From Thalassospira alkalitolerans (GTDB lineage: Bacteria; Pseudomonadota; Alphaproteobacteria; Rhodospirillales; Thalassospiraceae): a stretch of DNA of 64,000 nt. Within the stretch, counting starts at the first letter, position 1. Each line of letters starts with the position of its first letter. A program made the translations under genes and the position numbers. Where the stretch lies: contig NZ_JFKB01000002.1 in NCBI RefSeq assembly GCF_002115745.1, positions 1-64,000 of the forward strand. The letters are read 5' to 3'. Under the pieces are notes generated by a model, which searched no databases, was not told where the DNA came from, and saw only the letters and a list, made by a program, of their open reading frames with translations. Shown here in pieces: positions 34,486-43,083 of this stretch.

Positions 34486-35808
34486 ATGAAATCGACATAT
34501 ATGATGACGGCAGTGGCGTCGGTACTCGTTGCCGGTTCGCTTCCGACAGCGGCTGCTGCAGAAGATCTTACGCTATGTTGGGCTGCATGGGATCCGGCAA
34601 ATGCGTTGGTTGAGCTGTCCAAAGACTTTGAAGTCCAAAGTGGCCACAAAATGAGTTTTGAATTTGTGCCGTGGACGTCATTCGCGGACCGCATGCTCAA
34701 TGAGCTTAATTCCGGTGGTCAGTTGTGTGATCTGATGATTGGTGACAGCCAGTGGATCGGCGGCGGTGCAGAGAACGGTCACTATGTGAAGCTGAATGAG
34801 TTCTTTGATGCCAACGACATCGATATGGCTGATTTCATTCCGGCCACTGTGACCGGATACGCCGAATGGCCAAAGAACACGCCGAACTATTATGCATTGC
34901 CAGCTTTTGGTGATGTGGTCGGCTGGACGTACCGCAAGGACTGGTTTGAGCGCCCGGAAATCCAGGAAGCTTTCCAAGCGAAATATGGCCGCAAACTTGG
35001 TGAGCCAGCGACACTTGAAGAATTAAAAGACATCGCACAGTTCTTCCAGGGCCGCGAAATTGACGGCACGACTGTCTATGGGGCTGCGATCTATACCGAG
35101 CGTGGTTCTGAAGGCATTACCATGGGAGTGACGAACGCACTCTACAACTATGGCTTCCAGTACGAAAATCCAGACAAACCCTATGATCTTGAAGGCTTTG
35201 TAAATTCCAAAGGTGCCGTATCAGGCCTTGAGTTTTACAAGGAGCTTTATGAGACCGCAACACCGCCGGGGTCATCGAACTGGTACATGAGCGAAGACAT
35301 CGATGCTTATAAGTCGGGTCAGGTAGCTCTTCAGATGAACTTTGCCTTTATCTGGCCAGGTGTCGAGGCAGATCCAAATGTGGGGGGAGGTAAATCGGGA
35401 TATTTTGTTAACCCGAAAGGCCCGGCAGGGCACTTCGCCCAGCTTGGCGGGCAAGGAATTTCGGTTGTTGCCTATTCCGAGAAGCAGGACGCCGCACTGG
35501 AATATATCAAGTGGTTTGCTCAGCCTGAAATCCAGTCGCGTTGGTGGGAACTTGGTGGTTACTCTGCGTTGCGCGCTGTGGTCGAGGATCCGGGTTTTGC
35601 GGATAGTCAGCCTTATGCGCAGACCTTCCTCGACAGCATGGCCATTGTGAAGGACTTCTGGGCCGAGCCCGCCTATGCCGATCTGCTTTTGTCGATGCAA
35701 GAGCGTGTCCACAACTTTGTCGTTGCTGGTGAAGGCACCGCAGAGGAAGCGCTGGATAGTCTGGTCAAAGACTGGACCGAGGTCTTCGAAGACGAAGGCA
35801 AGCTCTAG
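34486..35808 (+). CDS. ABC transporter sugar/polyol-binding protein (first ABC operon)
   Basis: 440 residues from the ATG at 34486, after GGGAGG. A signal peptide of about 24 residues ends AAA-AE, so it is periplasmic. The domain is the family 1 solute-binding fold (DLMIGDSQWIGGGAENGHYVKLNEFF, GWTYRKDWF, ALQMNFAFIWPG). It starts an operon with two permeases, a small membrane protein, two ATPases and a dihydroxyacetone-kinase-type enzyme, which suggests a ketose, triose or polyol ligand. A GC-rich hairpin follows the stop. Confidence 0.92.
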   Translation: MKSTYMMTAVASVLVAGSLPTAAAAEDLTLCWAAWDPANALVELSKDFEVQSGHKMSFEFVPWTSFADRMLNELNSGGQLCDLMIGDSQWIGGGAENGHYVKLNEFFDANDIDMADFIPATVTGYAEWPKNTPNYYALPAFGDVVGWTYRKDWFERPEIQEAFQAKYGRKLGEPATLEELKDIAQFFQGREIDGTTVYGAAIYTERGSEGITMGVTNALYNYGFQYENPDKPYDLEGFVNSKGAVSGLEFYKELYETATPPGSSNWYMSEDIDAYKSGQVALQMNFAFIWPGVEADPNVGGGKSGYFVNPKGPAGHFAQLGGQGISVVAYSEKQDAALEYIKWFAQPEIQSRWWELGGYSALRAVVEDPGFADSQPYAQTFLDSMAIVKDFWAEPAYADLLLSMQERVHNFVVAGEGTAEEALDSLVKDWTEVFEDEGKL

Positions 35809-35843
35809 GTCTCCTCCCTGTCTGAGGTGACTGGTTCTGGACC

Positions 35844-35876
35844 GGCCCCGGTTATGCAGTAATGGATGCCGGGGCC
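35844..35876 (+). other. Intercistronic hairpin after the first sugar-binding-protein gene
   Basis: GGCCCCGG pairs perfectly with CCGGGGCC around a 17-base loop, 35 bases past the stop codon. No T run follows. It is a likely stabiliser of the binding-protein message. Confidence 0.6.
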
Positions 35877-35933
35877 ATACTTCCGACCATGTGAAGACCG
35901 TGCAGCAGCGGCTGCATGGCTAAGGGCATCCAT

Positions 35934-36881
35934 ATGAATAATATTCCGATCGAGAAGATCGCCAAGGCCACGCCTGATACCGTGGCCCAGCATATTCGCG
36001 GCCTGTCGGACCGAAGCATTGCGTGGATTTTCGTGGCACCAACGATTTTTCTGCTGCTGGCGGTTAACATTTTTCCACTGATCTGGACGATCTGGCTCAG
36101 CTTTACCAACCATCGGGTCAATCGTCCCAATCGGGATGTCGAATGGGTCGGTTTGCGCAACTATGAACGTATCCTGTCTGATCCTGATATTTGGAACACG
36201 ATGCAGGCGACGGCGCATTTCCTGATCTGGACCATTATTTTGCAGGTTCTGATCGGTTTTATGCTTGCCTTCCTGATTAACAAGAAATTCAGAGGTAACG
36301 ATCTTTGGACGACGATCATCGTCTTTCCGATGATGTTGTCTCCGGCAGTTGTCGGGAATTTCTGGACCTTTTTGTATCAACCGCAAATCGGCCTGTTCAA
36401 CTATGTGGTCGCCTTTTTTACCGGCGCGGACCCTGCAAGCTTTTCGATGATTGGGGATGTGCATCTTGCGCCATGGGCGATTGTCATTGCGGATACCTGG
36501 ATGTGGACGCCCTTTGTGATGTTGATCTGCCTGGCGGGACTGCGGTCCATTCCAAACAGCATTTACGAGGCCGCAGAGTGTGACCGTGCTTCCAAGTGGC
36601 GGCAATTCTGGACGATCACTATTCCCATGGTTTTACCGTTCCTGATGCTGGCGGTTTTGTTCCGGGGGATTGAGAACTTCAAGATGTTCGATCTTGTGGT
36701 TCAGCTTACTGGTGGGGGCCCCGGAAACACGACGACACTGACGTCAATCGACTTAAAGCGCGAAGCTTTTGAAAAGTGGCGGACCGGATATTCTTCTGCT
36801 TATGCAGTGATTTTGTTCGTGACTGTTTTCGGCCTTGCATCGATCTACGTCAAAGCGCTGAACAAGGTAAAAGAAAGATGA
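35934..36881 (+). CDS. ABC transporter inner-membrane permease 1 (first ABC operon)
   Basis: 315 residues from the ATG at 35934, selected for AAGGG upstream; an ATG at 35916 is possible. Six transmembrane helices carry the MalF/UgpA-type pattern, and the EAA loop appears as YEAAECDRASKWRQFWTITIPMVLP. The stop overlaps the next start (ATGA). It pairs with the second permease to form the channel for the ligand brought by the protein at 34486. Confidence 0.92.
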   Translation: MNNIPIEKIAKATPDTVAQHIRGLSDRSIAWIFVAPTIFLLLAVNIFPLIWTIWLSFTNHRVNRPNRDVEWVGLRNYERILSDPDIWNTMQATAHFLIWTIILQVLIGFMLAFLINKKFRGNDLWTTIIVFPMMLSPAVVGNFWTFLYQPQIGLFNYVVAFFTGADPASFSMIGDVHLAPWAIVIADTWMWTPFVMLICLAGLRSIPNSIYEAAECDRASKWRQFWTITIPMVLPFLMLAVLFRGIENFKMFDLVVQLTGGGPGNTTTLTSIDLKREAFEKWRTGYSSAYAVILFVTVFGLASIYVKALNKVKER

Positions 36882-37817
36882 GTTTTTCTGTTACAGAACC
36901 GAACAAGGGGACCAAGTGGTTCGCCGGGGTCCTTGTTGTCGGCTATGCGTTAATAACCATTGCCCCGTTGCTGTGGATCATCGCGACAGGGTTCAAATCC
37001 CCTGCTGACTCTATTTCCTACCCCCCGAAAGTGGTTTTTGATCCGACGCTGGAAGGATATGTGAATCTCTTTACCGATCGGACCCGTGCGACGGCAGACA
37101 TGCTGGAGGCCGAGGGTGAGCCACAGACTTGGTACGAGCGGATCGTGCGTGAACAAGGCACGGTTATCATCGGTCCGTCTCGCTATGGCGAGCGGTTTCT
37201 GAACTCGATTATCATCGGATTTGGCTCGACCGCATTATGTATGGTCCTTGGCACGGCGGCCGCTTACGCCTTTAGCCGTTTTCGCGTGCCACTCAAGGAC
37301 GATCTGCTGTTCTTTATTCTGTCGACCCGGATGATGCCGCCGATTGCCGTGGCCATTCCGATCTTCCTGATGTTTCGCAATCTTGGCCTGAATGACACGC
37401 ATCTGGGGATGATCCTGCTTTATACGGCAGTGAACCTGTCATTATCGGTCTGGCTGCTGAAGGGGTTCATCGACGAGATTCCGGTCGAATATGAAGAAGC
37501 GGCATTGATTGATGGCTATACGCGGTTTCAGGCTTTCTACAAGGTAGTGTTGCCACAGGCGGCGACGGGGATTGCGTCTACCGCGATCTTCTGTCTGATC
37601 TTTGCCTGGAACGAATATGCGTTTGCTGTCCTGCTGACCTCTGGCACGGCCCAGACGGCCCCCCCCCTTCATCCCGACGATCATCGGCGTGGGCGGTAAG
37701 GATTGGCCTGCTGTTGCTGCCGGTGCCACGATTTTCCTCGTTCCCGTCATGGTCTTTACGATCCTGCTGCGCAAGCATTTGCTTCGCGGGATCACATTCG
37801 GAGCGGTACGCAAATGA
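36878..37817 (+). pseudogene. ABC transporter permease 2, frameshifted in a C9 run
   Basis: A MalG/UgpE-type permease. The frame opens at 36878 (MSFSVTEPNKG), has about five helices and the EAA loop (YEEAALIDGYTRFQAFYKVVLPQ), then meets nine C residues at 37659-37667. In the present frame translation goes off into LHPDDHRRGR and stops at 37699. With eight C it would continue FIPTIIGVGGKDWPAVAAGATIF, through the last helix to RGITFGAVRK and a stop at 37817 that overlaps the next ATG. The restored product would have 312 residues, normal for the family. A sequencing error, phase variation or a real mutation are all possible. Confidence 0.85.
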
Positions 37818-38002
37818 GCGATTTCATGAACGGATTGCTGCGGCTGCGCCGTGGTCCATGGGAAATGGTGGCTTCAATCCTTATTGCCTTGGGTGTTGTC
37901 ATGCTGATGCAGCCCGTTGCGATCACGCTTTACACCTATTCCTTTATCATCACGCTGACCGGAACAGTAATGTTCATTGTCGTCAGCCACTTCCCGGAGT
38001 GA
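37814..38002 (+). CDS. Small two-helix membrane protein in the ABC operon
   Basis: 62 residues from the ATG at 37814, which overlaps the restored stop of permease 2 (ATGA). A basic start (LLRLRRGPW) is followed by two hydrophobic segments (about 18-36 and 38-57). It lies between the permease and ATPase genes, as GlpU-type proteins do in glycerol ABC operons, but it is shorter and I cannot assign it to that family. An accessory role in the transporter is inferred from position only. Confidence 0.7.
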   Translation: MSDFMNGLLRLRRGPWEMVASILIALGVVMLMQPVAITLYTYSFIITLTGTVMFIVVSHFPE

Positions 38003-38006
38003 ACCC

Positions 38007-39104
38007 ATGGCACAGATTAGAATTGAAAACGTGCGCAAGGAATTCGGGGCGTTCACCGCGGTTCAATCCTCGACTTTTACGATTGAGGATGGTGAGTTTT
38101 TCATGCTGTTGGGGCCATCAGGCTGCGGCAAGACGACGACCCTTCGGATGATGGCGGGGCTTGAGCTGCCGACCAGTGGGCAGATTTATATTGATGGCGA
38201 AGAAGTTGGCCAAAAACCCGCCAGTCAGCGTGATATCGCTTTTGTTTTTCAGATGTTTGCGCTCTATCCGCATATGAATGTCCGCGGAAACATCAGCTAT
38301 CCGCTGAAAAGCCAGAGGATGAAGGCATCTGAGGTGAAAAAGAAGGTCGATGAGGTGGCCGAGATTCTTGGCATCACCGATATCCTTGATCGACCTGTGG
38401 GTGGTTTGTCCGGCGGTGATCGCCAGCGCGTGGCCCTGGGGCGTGCAATCGTGCGCGACCCGAAGGCCTTCTTTATGGATGAACCGCTTGGTGCGCTTGA
38501 TGCCGAGTTCCGCGAACATATGTCCGAAGAACTCCGCGCATTGCACGACAGGATGGGGGCGACGACTGTTTACGTTACCCATGACCAACTTGAAGCGATG
38601 CAGATGGGGGACAAAATCGTCGTGATGAACCACGGTGTTGTCGAACAGTTCGGTGTTCCGCAAGACATCTATGACTGGCCCGCGACAAAGTTCGTGGCGC
38701 AATTCATTGGTTCTCCGCCGATGAACTTCCTTGATTTCAACGGGATGATTGGTATTGGCGGAACTGAAGTGCGGGTGAACGATGTTGTGATGCCTGTTCC
38801 CAGAAGTATTGAAGGCGCAAATGGCCCGATAACTTTTGGGGTTCGTCCGGAACATGTAAAACTTGAAGACAGCGCGCCTTATCGCGGCCGGGTGATCGCG
38901 ACAGAGTATCTTGGTACCACCCAGATCGTTACTTTTGACACGCCGAATGGCCTTCTTAAGGCCAGAGTTGCAAGTCATGAAGTGGTCAATACCGGGCAAT
39001 CGATTGGTCTTCGGTTTGATCCACGGACGATCACATTGTTTGACGCTGAAAAAGGGGGCGCTTTGCGCTCTGAGGCAAATGAGGGAGTGCTGAACCATGG
39101 CTGA
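38007..39104 (+). CDS. ABC transporter ATPase 1 (MalK/UgpC type, first ABC operon)
   Basis: 365 residues from the ATG at 38007, with GGAG upstream. It has an ABC ATPase domain with Walker A GPSGCGKT, a signature in the form LSGGDRQR, Walker B FFMDEPLGALD and H-loop VTHDQ. The MalK-type C-terminal TOBE domain follows (FGVRPEHVKLE). The signature Gln is replaced by Asp, a small departure. Its end overlaps the second ATPase gene by eight bases, so the transporter probably uses a heterodimer of ATPases. Confidence 0.92.
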   Translation: MAQIRIENVRKEFGAFTAVQSSTFTIEDGEFFMLLGPSGCGKTTTLRMMAGLELPTSGQIYIDGEEVGQKPASQRDIAFVFQMFALYPHMNVRGNISYPLKSQRMKASEVKKKVDEVAEILGITDILDRPVGGLSGGDRQRVALGRAIVRDPKAFFMDEPLGALDAEFREHMSEELRALHDRMGATTVYVTHDQLEAMQMGDKIVVMNHGVVEQFGVPQDIYDWPATKFVAQFIGSPPMNFLDFNGMIGIGGTEVRVNDVVMPVPRSIEGANGPITFGVRPEHVKLEDSAPYRGRVIATEYLGTTQIVTFDTPNGLLKARVASHEVVNTGQSIGLRFDPRTITLFDAEKGGALRSEANEGVLNHG

Positions 39105-40092
39105 GGTAAGCTTGACAGGTGTCACCAAAAGCTTTGGGCCGGACGTCGCGCTTGATGATGTGACGATGACGATACCCGATGGCTCATTTGTTGTTCTTCT
39201 GGGGCCGACCGGTGCGGGTAAAACGACAACCTTGAGGATGGTTTCCGGACTTGATGCGCCAGATCGCGGTCAGATCAGTATTGACGGGCGTGACATGGCC
39301 GGGCTTACACCGGCCCAAAGAAATGTTGCGATGGTTTTTCAGCAATATTCGCTTTATCCGCATATGACGGTGCGTCAGAATCTGGAGTTTCCGCTGAAAT
39401 CGCCGATCCTGAAAACATCGCCGGATCAGGTCAAACGCAAGGTTGGCGAGATTGCAGATATCCTCCAAATTACCCATAAACTGGATAACAAGGCGACTGA
39501 GTTATCGGGGGGAGAGATGCAGCGCGTGTCCATCGGGCGTGCGCTGGTGCGCAAACCGTCGGTCTATTTGATGGATGAACCGCTTAGTTCTTTGGATGCC
39601 AAGCTTCGCGCGGATCTTAGGGTCGAGTTGAAATCTATTCAGGCCGATTCTGGTGCAACGCTGCTTTACGTCACACATGATCAGATCGAGGCCATGACCA
39701 TGGCGACCCATGTGGGGGTTCTGGACAGGGGGCGTTTGGTTCAGTTCGGTTCACCGCGCGAGATTTACGAAGACCCGGTGAGCATTTATGCCGCCAGTCG
39801 TCTGGGGCAGCCCCGGATTAACGTGTTGCCCGCCAATGTTTTCGCGGGCGCACCGACAGGGGCCGAACAAATTGGATTGCGGCCCGAGCAGATCATTCAG
39901 GGCGAGGGCGAGGATAGTTTTGTACAAAGGGTTGAGCATCTGGGCGATCAGACGCGCCTGCACCTGACCTTTAAGTCACATGACATCATCACTGTCACAA
40001 ATGCACATACCGAGCTGAGAACGGGCGATATCGTCAAGATTCGCCCCAATAAACCACTCTACTTCGGCGCCAACGGCGCTCGGGTGGCCTGA
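39097..40092 (+). CDS. ABC transporter ATPase 2 (MalK/UgpC type, first ABC operon)
   Basis: 331 residues with Walker A GPTGAGKT, signature LSGGEMQR, Walker B YLMDEPLSSLDAK, H-loop VTHDQ and a shortened TOBE tail (IGLRPEQIIQGEG). It starts inside the end of the first ATPase gene. Two different ATPases in one operon recall the glycerol/polyol ABC importers. All nucleotide-site motifs are intact. Confidence 0.92.
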   Translation: MAEVSLTGVTKSFGPDVALDDVTMTIPDGSFVVLLGPTGAGKTTTLRMVSGLDAPDRGQISIDGRDMAGLTPAQRNVAMVFQQYSLYPHMTVRQNLEFPLKSPILKTSPDQVKRKVGEIADILQITHKLDNKATELSGGEMQRVSIGRALVRKPSVYLMDEPLSSLDAKLRADLRVELKSIQADSGATLLYVTHDQIEAMTMATHVGVLDRGRLVQFGSPREIYEDPVSIYAASRLGQPRINVLPANVFAGAPTGAEQIGLRPEQIIQGEGEDSFVQRVEHLGDQTRLHLTFKSHDIITVTNAHTELRTGDIVKIRPNKPLYFGANGARVA

Positions 40093-40103
40093 GGGAGAAC
40101 AAC

Positions 40104-41726
40104 ATGGCTCAATTTATAAACGATAAAGAAGCAACTGTAACCGAGGCCATCGATGGCGTGATCAAAGCTTCCGGTGGCAGGTTGGCAAGGCTTGATGGAT
40201 ATCCGCACATCCGTGTTGTGGTTCGCAACGATTGGGACAAATCCAAAGTCGCGATTGTATCTGGTGGCGGCTCGGGACACGAACCGGCACATGCCGGGTT
40301 CGTCGGCGCAGGTATGCTGACGGCTGCCGTGTGCGGTGATGTCTTTGCCTCACCATCGGTCGATGCCGTTCTTGCGGGTATTCTATCCGTGACCGGCGCG
40401 GCGGGCTGCCTGCTGATCGTAAAGAACTATACTGGTGATCGACTGAATTTCGGGCTGGCGGCGGAAAGGGCGCGCGCCTTTGGACTGAAGGTTAATATCG
40501 TGATTGTGGATGACGATATTGCGCTGCCGGATCTTCCTCAACCGCGCGGGGTTGCAGGCACGCTTTTTGTTCACAAGATCGCTGGCGCCATGGCCGAAAG
40601 CGGTGCTTCGCTTGAGGATGTCACGGCAACCGCCGAGCGGGTGATTGAGGGCACAAAGTCCATTGGTATGTCGCTTGATACCTGTACGGTGCCAGGATCA
40701 CCCAAAGAAAACCGCATTGGTGAAGGCAAGGCCGAACTGGGCCTTGGTATCCACGGGGAAGCGGGTGTGCAGCAGATCGACTATCACAACGCCGAACAAG
40801 CCATGGCGGCGGTCACCGCCAAGCTTGCCGCCGTGATGGACAGCAAACCTCATGTGGTGTTGCTTAATAATCTTGGCGGTACATCGGTACTCGAGATGGC
40901 GATCCTGACAAATGATCTGATAAAATCCTCTATTGGCAAGAACCTGAAAATGATCGTCGGGCCAGCGGCGATGATGACTTCGCTTGATATGCGCGGCTTT
41001 TCGGTCTCGGTATATCCGCTTAGCGCAGAGGACCACGCCTGGCTGTCAGCGCCTTGCGCGCCATCGGCCTGGCCGGGGTGCGTGCCGATCAAGCCGGTTA
41101 GCGTCATCGAACTCCCCGATGGATTGACCCCGATCCAGCCGATCGCGTCTGAACATACACAAACGGCGGCCTTTTTGACCAAATGCTGCCAAATCCTGAT
41201 CGACGCCGAGGTCGATCTGAATAGGCTCGACGCAAAGTCGGGTGACGGAGATACGGGGTCGACGTTGGCAGGTGCTGCGCGCGCCCTGATCGGAGCACTG
41301 GATCGCCTTCCTTTGGCCGATCACACGCAGCTTTTGCGCGCAATCGGACAAGAGTTAAGCCAGACGATGGGGGGATCCTCTGGGGTTCTGCTGGCAATTT
41401 TCTTTAGCGCAGCTGGGGATGCTGCCTCAAGCGGTCGTGCCATGGTTGCCGCCCTTAAAGAGGGGCTTGAGCGCATGCAGCAGATTGGTGGGGCCCAATT
41501 GGGGGACCGGACAATGGTGGATGCATTGAAGCCCGCGCTGGACGCGCTTGAGGTGAAAGGCATAGCCGAAGCTGCAAGTGCTGCACGCAAAGGGGCCATT
41601 CATACCTCGACCATTGTCAAGGCCAAGGTGGGGCGGGCATCCTATATCAACGCTGAACAGCTTGAAGGCCATATCGACCCGGGGGCAGAGGCCGTTGCCC
41701 GATTGTTCGAAAAGCTGATCGTTTAG
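40104..41726 (+). CDS. Fused DhaK-DhaL kinase (dihydroxyacetone-kinase family)
   Basis: 540 residues joining a DhaK domain (about 1-320) and a DhaL domain (about 350-540), as in ATP-dependent dihydroxyacetone kinases. DhaK shows SGGGSGHEPAHAGFVG, the NYTGDRLNF loop and GIHGEAG, whose His binds the keto substrate covalently. DhaL shows the Mg-ATP motif SGDGDTGSTLAGAA and MGGSSGVL. It lies 11 bases after the second ATPase and is part of the operon. It probably phosphorylates the imported ketose or its oxidised form: dihydroxyacetone, erythrulose or a related compound. A GGGAGAA site precedes the ATG. Confidence 0.9.
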   Translation: MAQFINDKEATVTEAIDGVIKASGGRLARLDGYPHIRVVVRNDWDKSKVAIVSGGGSGHEPAHAGFVGAGMLTAAVCGDVFASPSVDAVLAGILSVTGAAGCLLIVKNYTGDRLNFGLAAERARAFGLKVNIVIVDDDIALPDLPQPRGVAGTLFVHKIAGAMAESGASLEDVTATAERVIEGTKSIGMSLDTCTVPGSPKENRIGEGKAELGLGIHGEAGVQQIDYHNAEQAMAAVTAKLAAVMDSKPHVVLLNNLGGTSVLEMAILTNDLIKSSIGKNLKMIVGPAAMMTSLDMRGFSVSVYPLSAEDHAWLSAPCAPSAWPGCVPIKPVSVIELPDGLTPIQPIASEHTQTAAFLTKCCQILIDAEVDLNRLDAKSGDGDTGSTLAGAARALIGALDRLPLADHTQLLRAIGQELSQTMGGSSGVLLAIFFSAAGDAASSGRAMVAALKEGLERMQQIGGAQLGDRTMVDALKPALDALEVKGIAEAASAARKGAIHTSTIVKAKVGRASYINAEQLEGHIDPGAEAVARLFEKLIV

Positions 41727-41753
41727 GCCGATAAAGGTCCTGAAACCAAGATG

Positions 41754-41789
41754 CCGCCAGCCCAGTGCTGGCGGTGTTGGGCCTTTTTT
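41754..41789 (+). terminator. Terminator after the DhaK-DhaL gene
   Basis: CCGCCAGC pairs perfectly with GCTGGCGG around a five-base loop. A run of six T lies about eight bases past the stem, so termination may be imperfect. It is 27 bases after the stop codon. Confidence 0.7.
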
Positions 41790-42017
41790 GATAGCGCGCC
41801 GCTAAATTCTAAGCAAGTAACTAAAACCACAAACCCAGCCGGTAGGCAGTTTTAGGGTTTTGTTACGCTTCGGTTGTAGTCTGGCATCTAACACTACTTT
41901 TCCTCGATATGTCACTGAGAGCTTGGCTTCTGACCATATGCTGTTCGTGCGCCGGGCAGATGAACCTTGAATTTGTACGCCTGACGGCGATCCGAGTTAT
42001 GGGTGACCTCAAGACAA

Positions 42018-42848
42018 TTAGAGGGACCAGATGCGTTTGGCGTTGTGCCGGCTGAATGCGGTGCGTTCTGTTTCTGATGCGCTGGCAATCAGTGCCTGTG
42101 TTGCGGCCATCCATTGGTCGAGAGAAGAATTCAGCGTGCAAACCGGGCTGTCAGACCCCCAGACCACGCGGTCCCAGCCAAAGGTTTCAATAATATGTTC
42201 GACATAGGGGCGTAGCGTATCAAGCGTCCAGTCGGGGGTCGTATATGCGGAAATGCCAGAGATCTTTGCGTTTACGTGCGGGCGTTTGGCAAGGGTTCTG
42301 ATTGATTTTGCCCAATCGTCATAACCGCCACCTGCGATATCCGGGACGCCACAATGGTCAAGAACGAAGATTGTGTTGGGGCATGCGTCTGCAAGGTCAA
42401 TTGCCAGATCGAGCTGACGCTGACTAACGCAGATGTCAAATGGCAGGCCCTTTTTACCGATTTGCTGGACATTTTCCCGAAAATGGTCGCTTTGCGATAC
42501 GTCGTCGGGGACGACGTGTAGTACTCGCCGGATGCCTTTGATTACTTTGGGGTCAAGGTGATCGAGGAAGGCTGTGAAGCCTTTTTCCTCGGGGCGAGCA
42601 GATGATATCGCCCCACGGATCAAGCTTCCCGGGCGCGCCATAAGTTCCGCGACGAAGGCGTTTTCCGTCTCGATATCGTTAGGTGCACAATCAACTTCCA
42701 TATGCAGGGTGCCCTCTATCCCAACGCGTTTGGCTGTGGTTTCATACTCTTGGTATGTCCAGTCTCGGTTGAGTTCGGGGGCGTCTTTTAACCACGGATA
42801 GGAGATGCGGTTCCGTTCAACGAGGTGCAGATGAGTATCGATGAACAT
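42018..42848 (-). CDS. Amidohydrolase_2 family protein, probable sugar lactonase
   Basis: 276 residues, TIM-barrel amidohydrolase. Metal-binding His6 and His8 are in DTHLHLV, further ligands in LDHCGVPD, and the catalytic Asp in GSDSPVC. Proteins of this size and pattern hydrolyse L-fucono- or L-rhamnono-lactones in deoxysugar oxidation. GAGGAGGG stands well placed before the ATG at 42848. It is divergent from the second sugar ABC operon and shares an intergenic region containing a perfect inverted repeat. The lactonase role is inferred from family and context. Confidence 0.82.
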   Translation of the reverse strand: MFIDTHLHLVERNRISYPWLKDAPELNRDWTYQEYETTAKRVGIEGTLHMEVDCAPNDIETENAFVAELMARPGSLIRGAISSARPEEKGFTAFLDHLDPKVIKGIRRVLHVVPDDVSQSDHFRENVQQIGKKGLPFDICVSQRQLDLAIDLADACPNTIFVLDHCGVPDIAGGGYDDWAKSIRTLAKRPHVNAKISGISAYTTPDWTLDTLRPYVEHIIETFGWDRVVWGSDSPVCTLNSSLDQWMAATQALIASASETERTAFSRHNAKRIWSL

Positions 42849-42961
42849 GGGTTTTCCCTCCTCTTCCGTGTCGTTTTCGTTGGTGTTGCGGTCAGGTTCG
42901 AGTGCCCGGCTTGAACAAGTTCACCTTTATTCGCGTCTTAGGTGATTTCATTGGGGAGTTC

Positions 42962-42988
42962 AACTTGACTCTCCAGCGAAGTCAAGTT
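42962..42988. promoter_or_regulatory. Perfect inverted repeat, likely operator between lactonase and ABC operon
   Basis: AACTTGACT, nine spacer bases and AGTCAAGTT form a perfect 9-9-9 inverted repeat. It lies 114 bases from the lactonase start and about 95 from the binding-protein start, suited to joint control of the divergent genes. The left arm contains a TTGACT that could double as a -35 box. Confidence 0.6.
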
Positions 42989-42989
42989 T

Positions 42990-43018
42990 AAATATAAAAG
43001 ATGATTCCGAATATAAAA
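42990..43018. promoter_or_regulatory. Pair of AT-rich AATATAAAA boxes
   Basis: AATATAAAA occurs at 42991-42999 and again at 43010-43018, about two helix turns apart, directly after the inverted repeat. An AAATATAAAA on the minus strand at 55839-55830 precedes the signal-less binding-protein gene. A shared regulator such as the IclR protein at 55942 is possible. Confidence 0.4.
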
Positions 43019-43083
43019 ACTGCACTAAAAAACAGCAGGAGCCTCAGTCGGTCGGAAAAGACCGTTCCATTAGGGAGGATACA

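Noticed and set aside
41863-42141. Minus-strand frame between the DhaKL terminator and the lactonase
   Set aside because: It overlaps the end of the lactonase gene in another frame and has no family traits.
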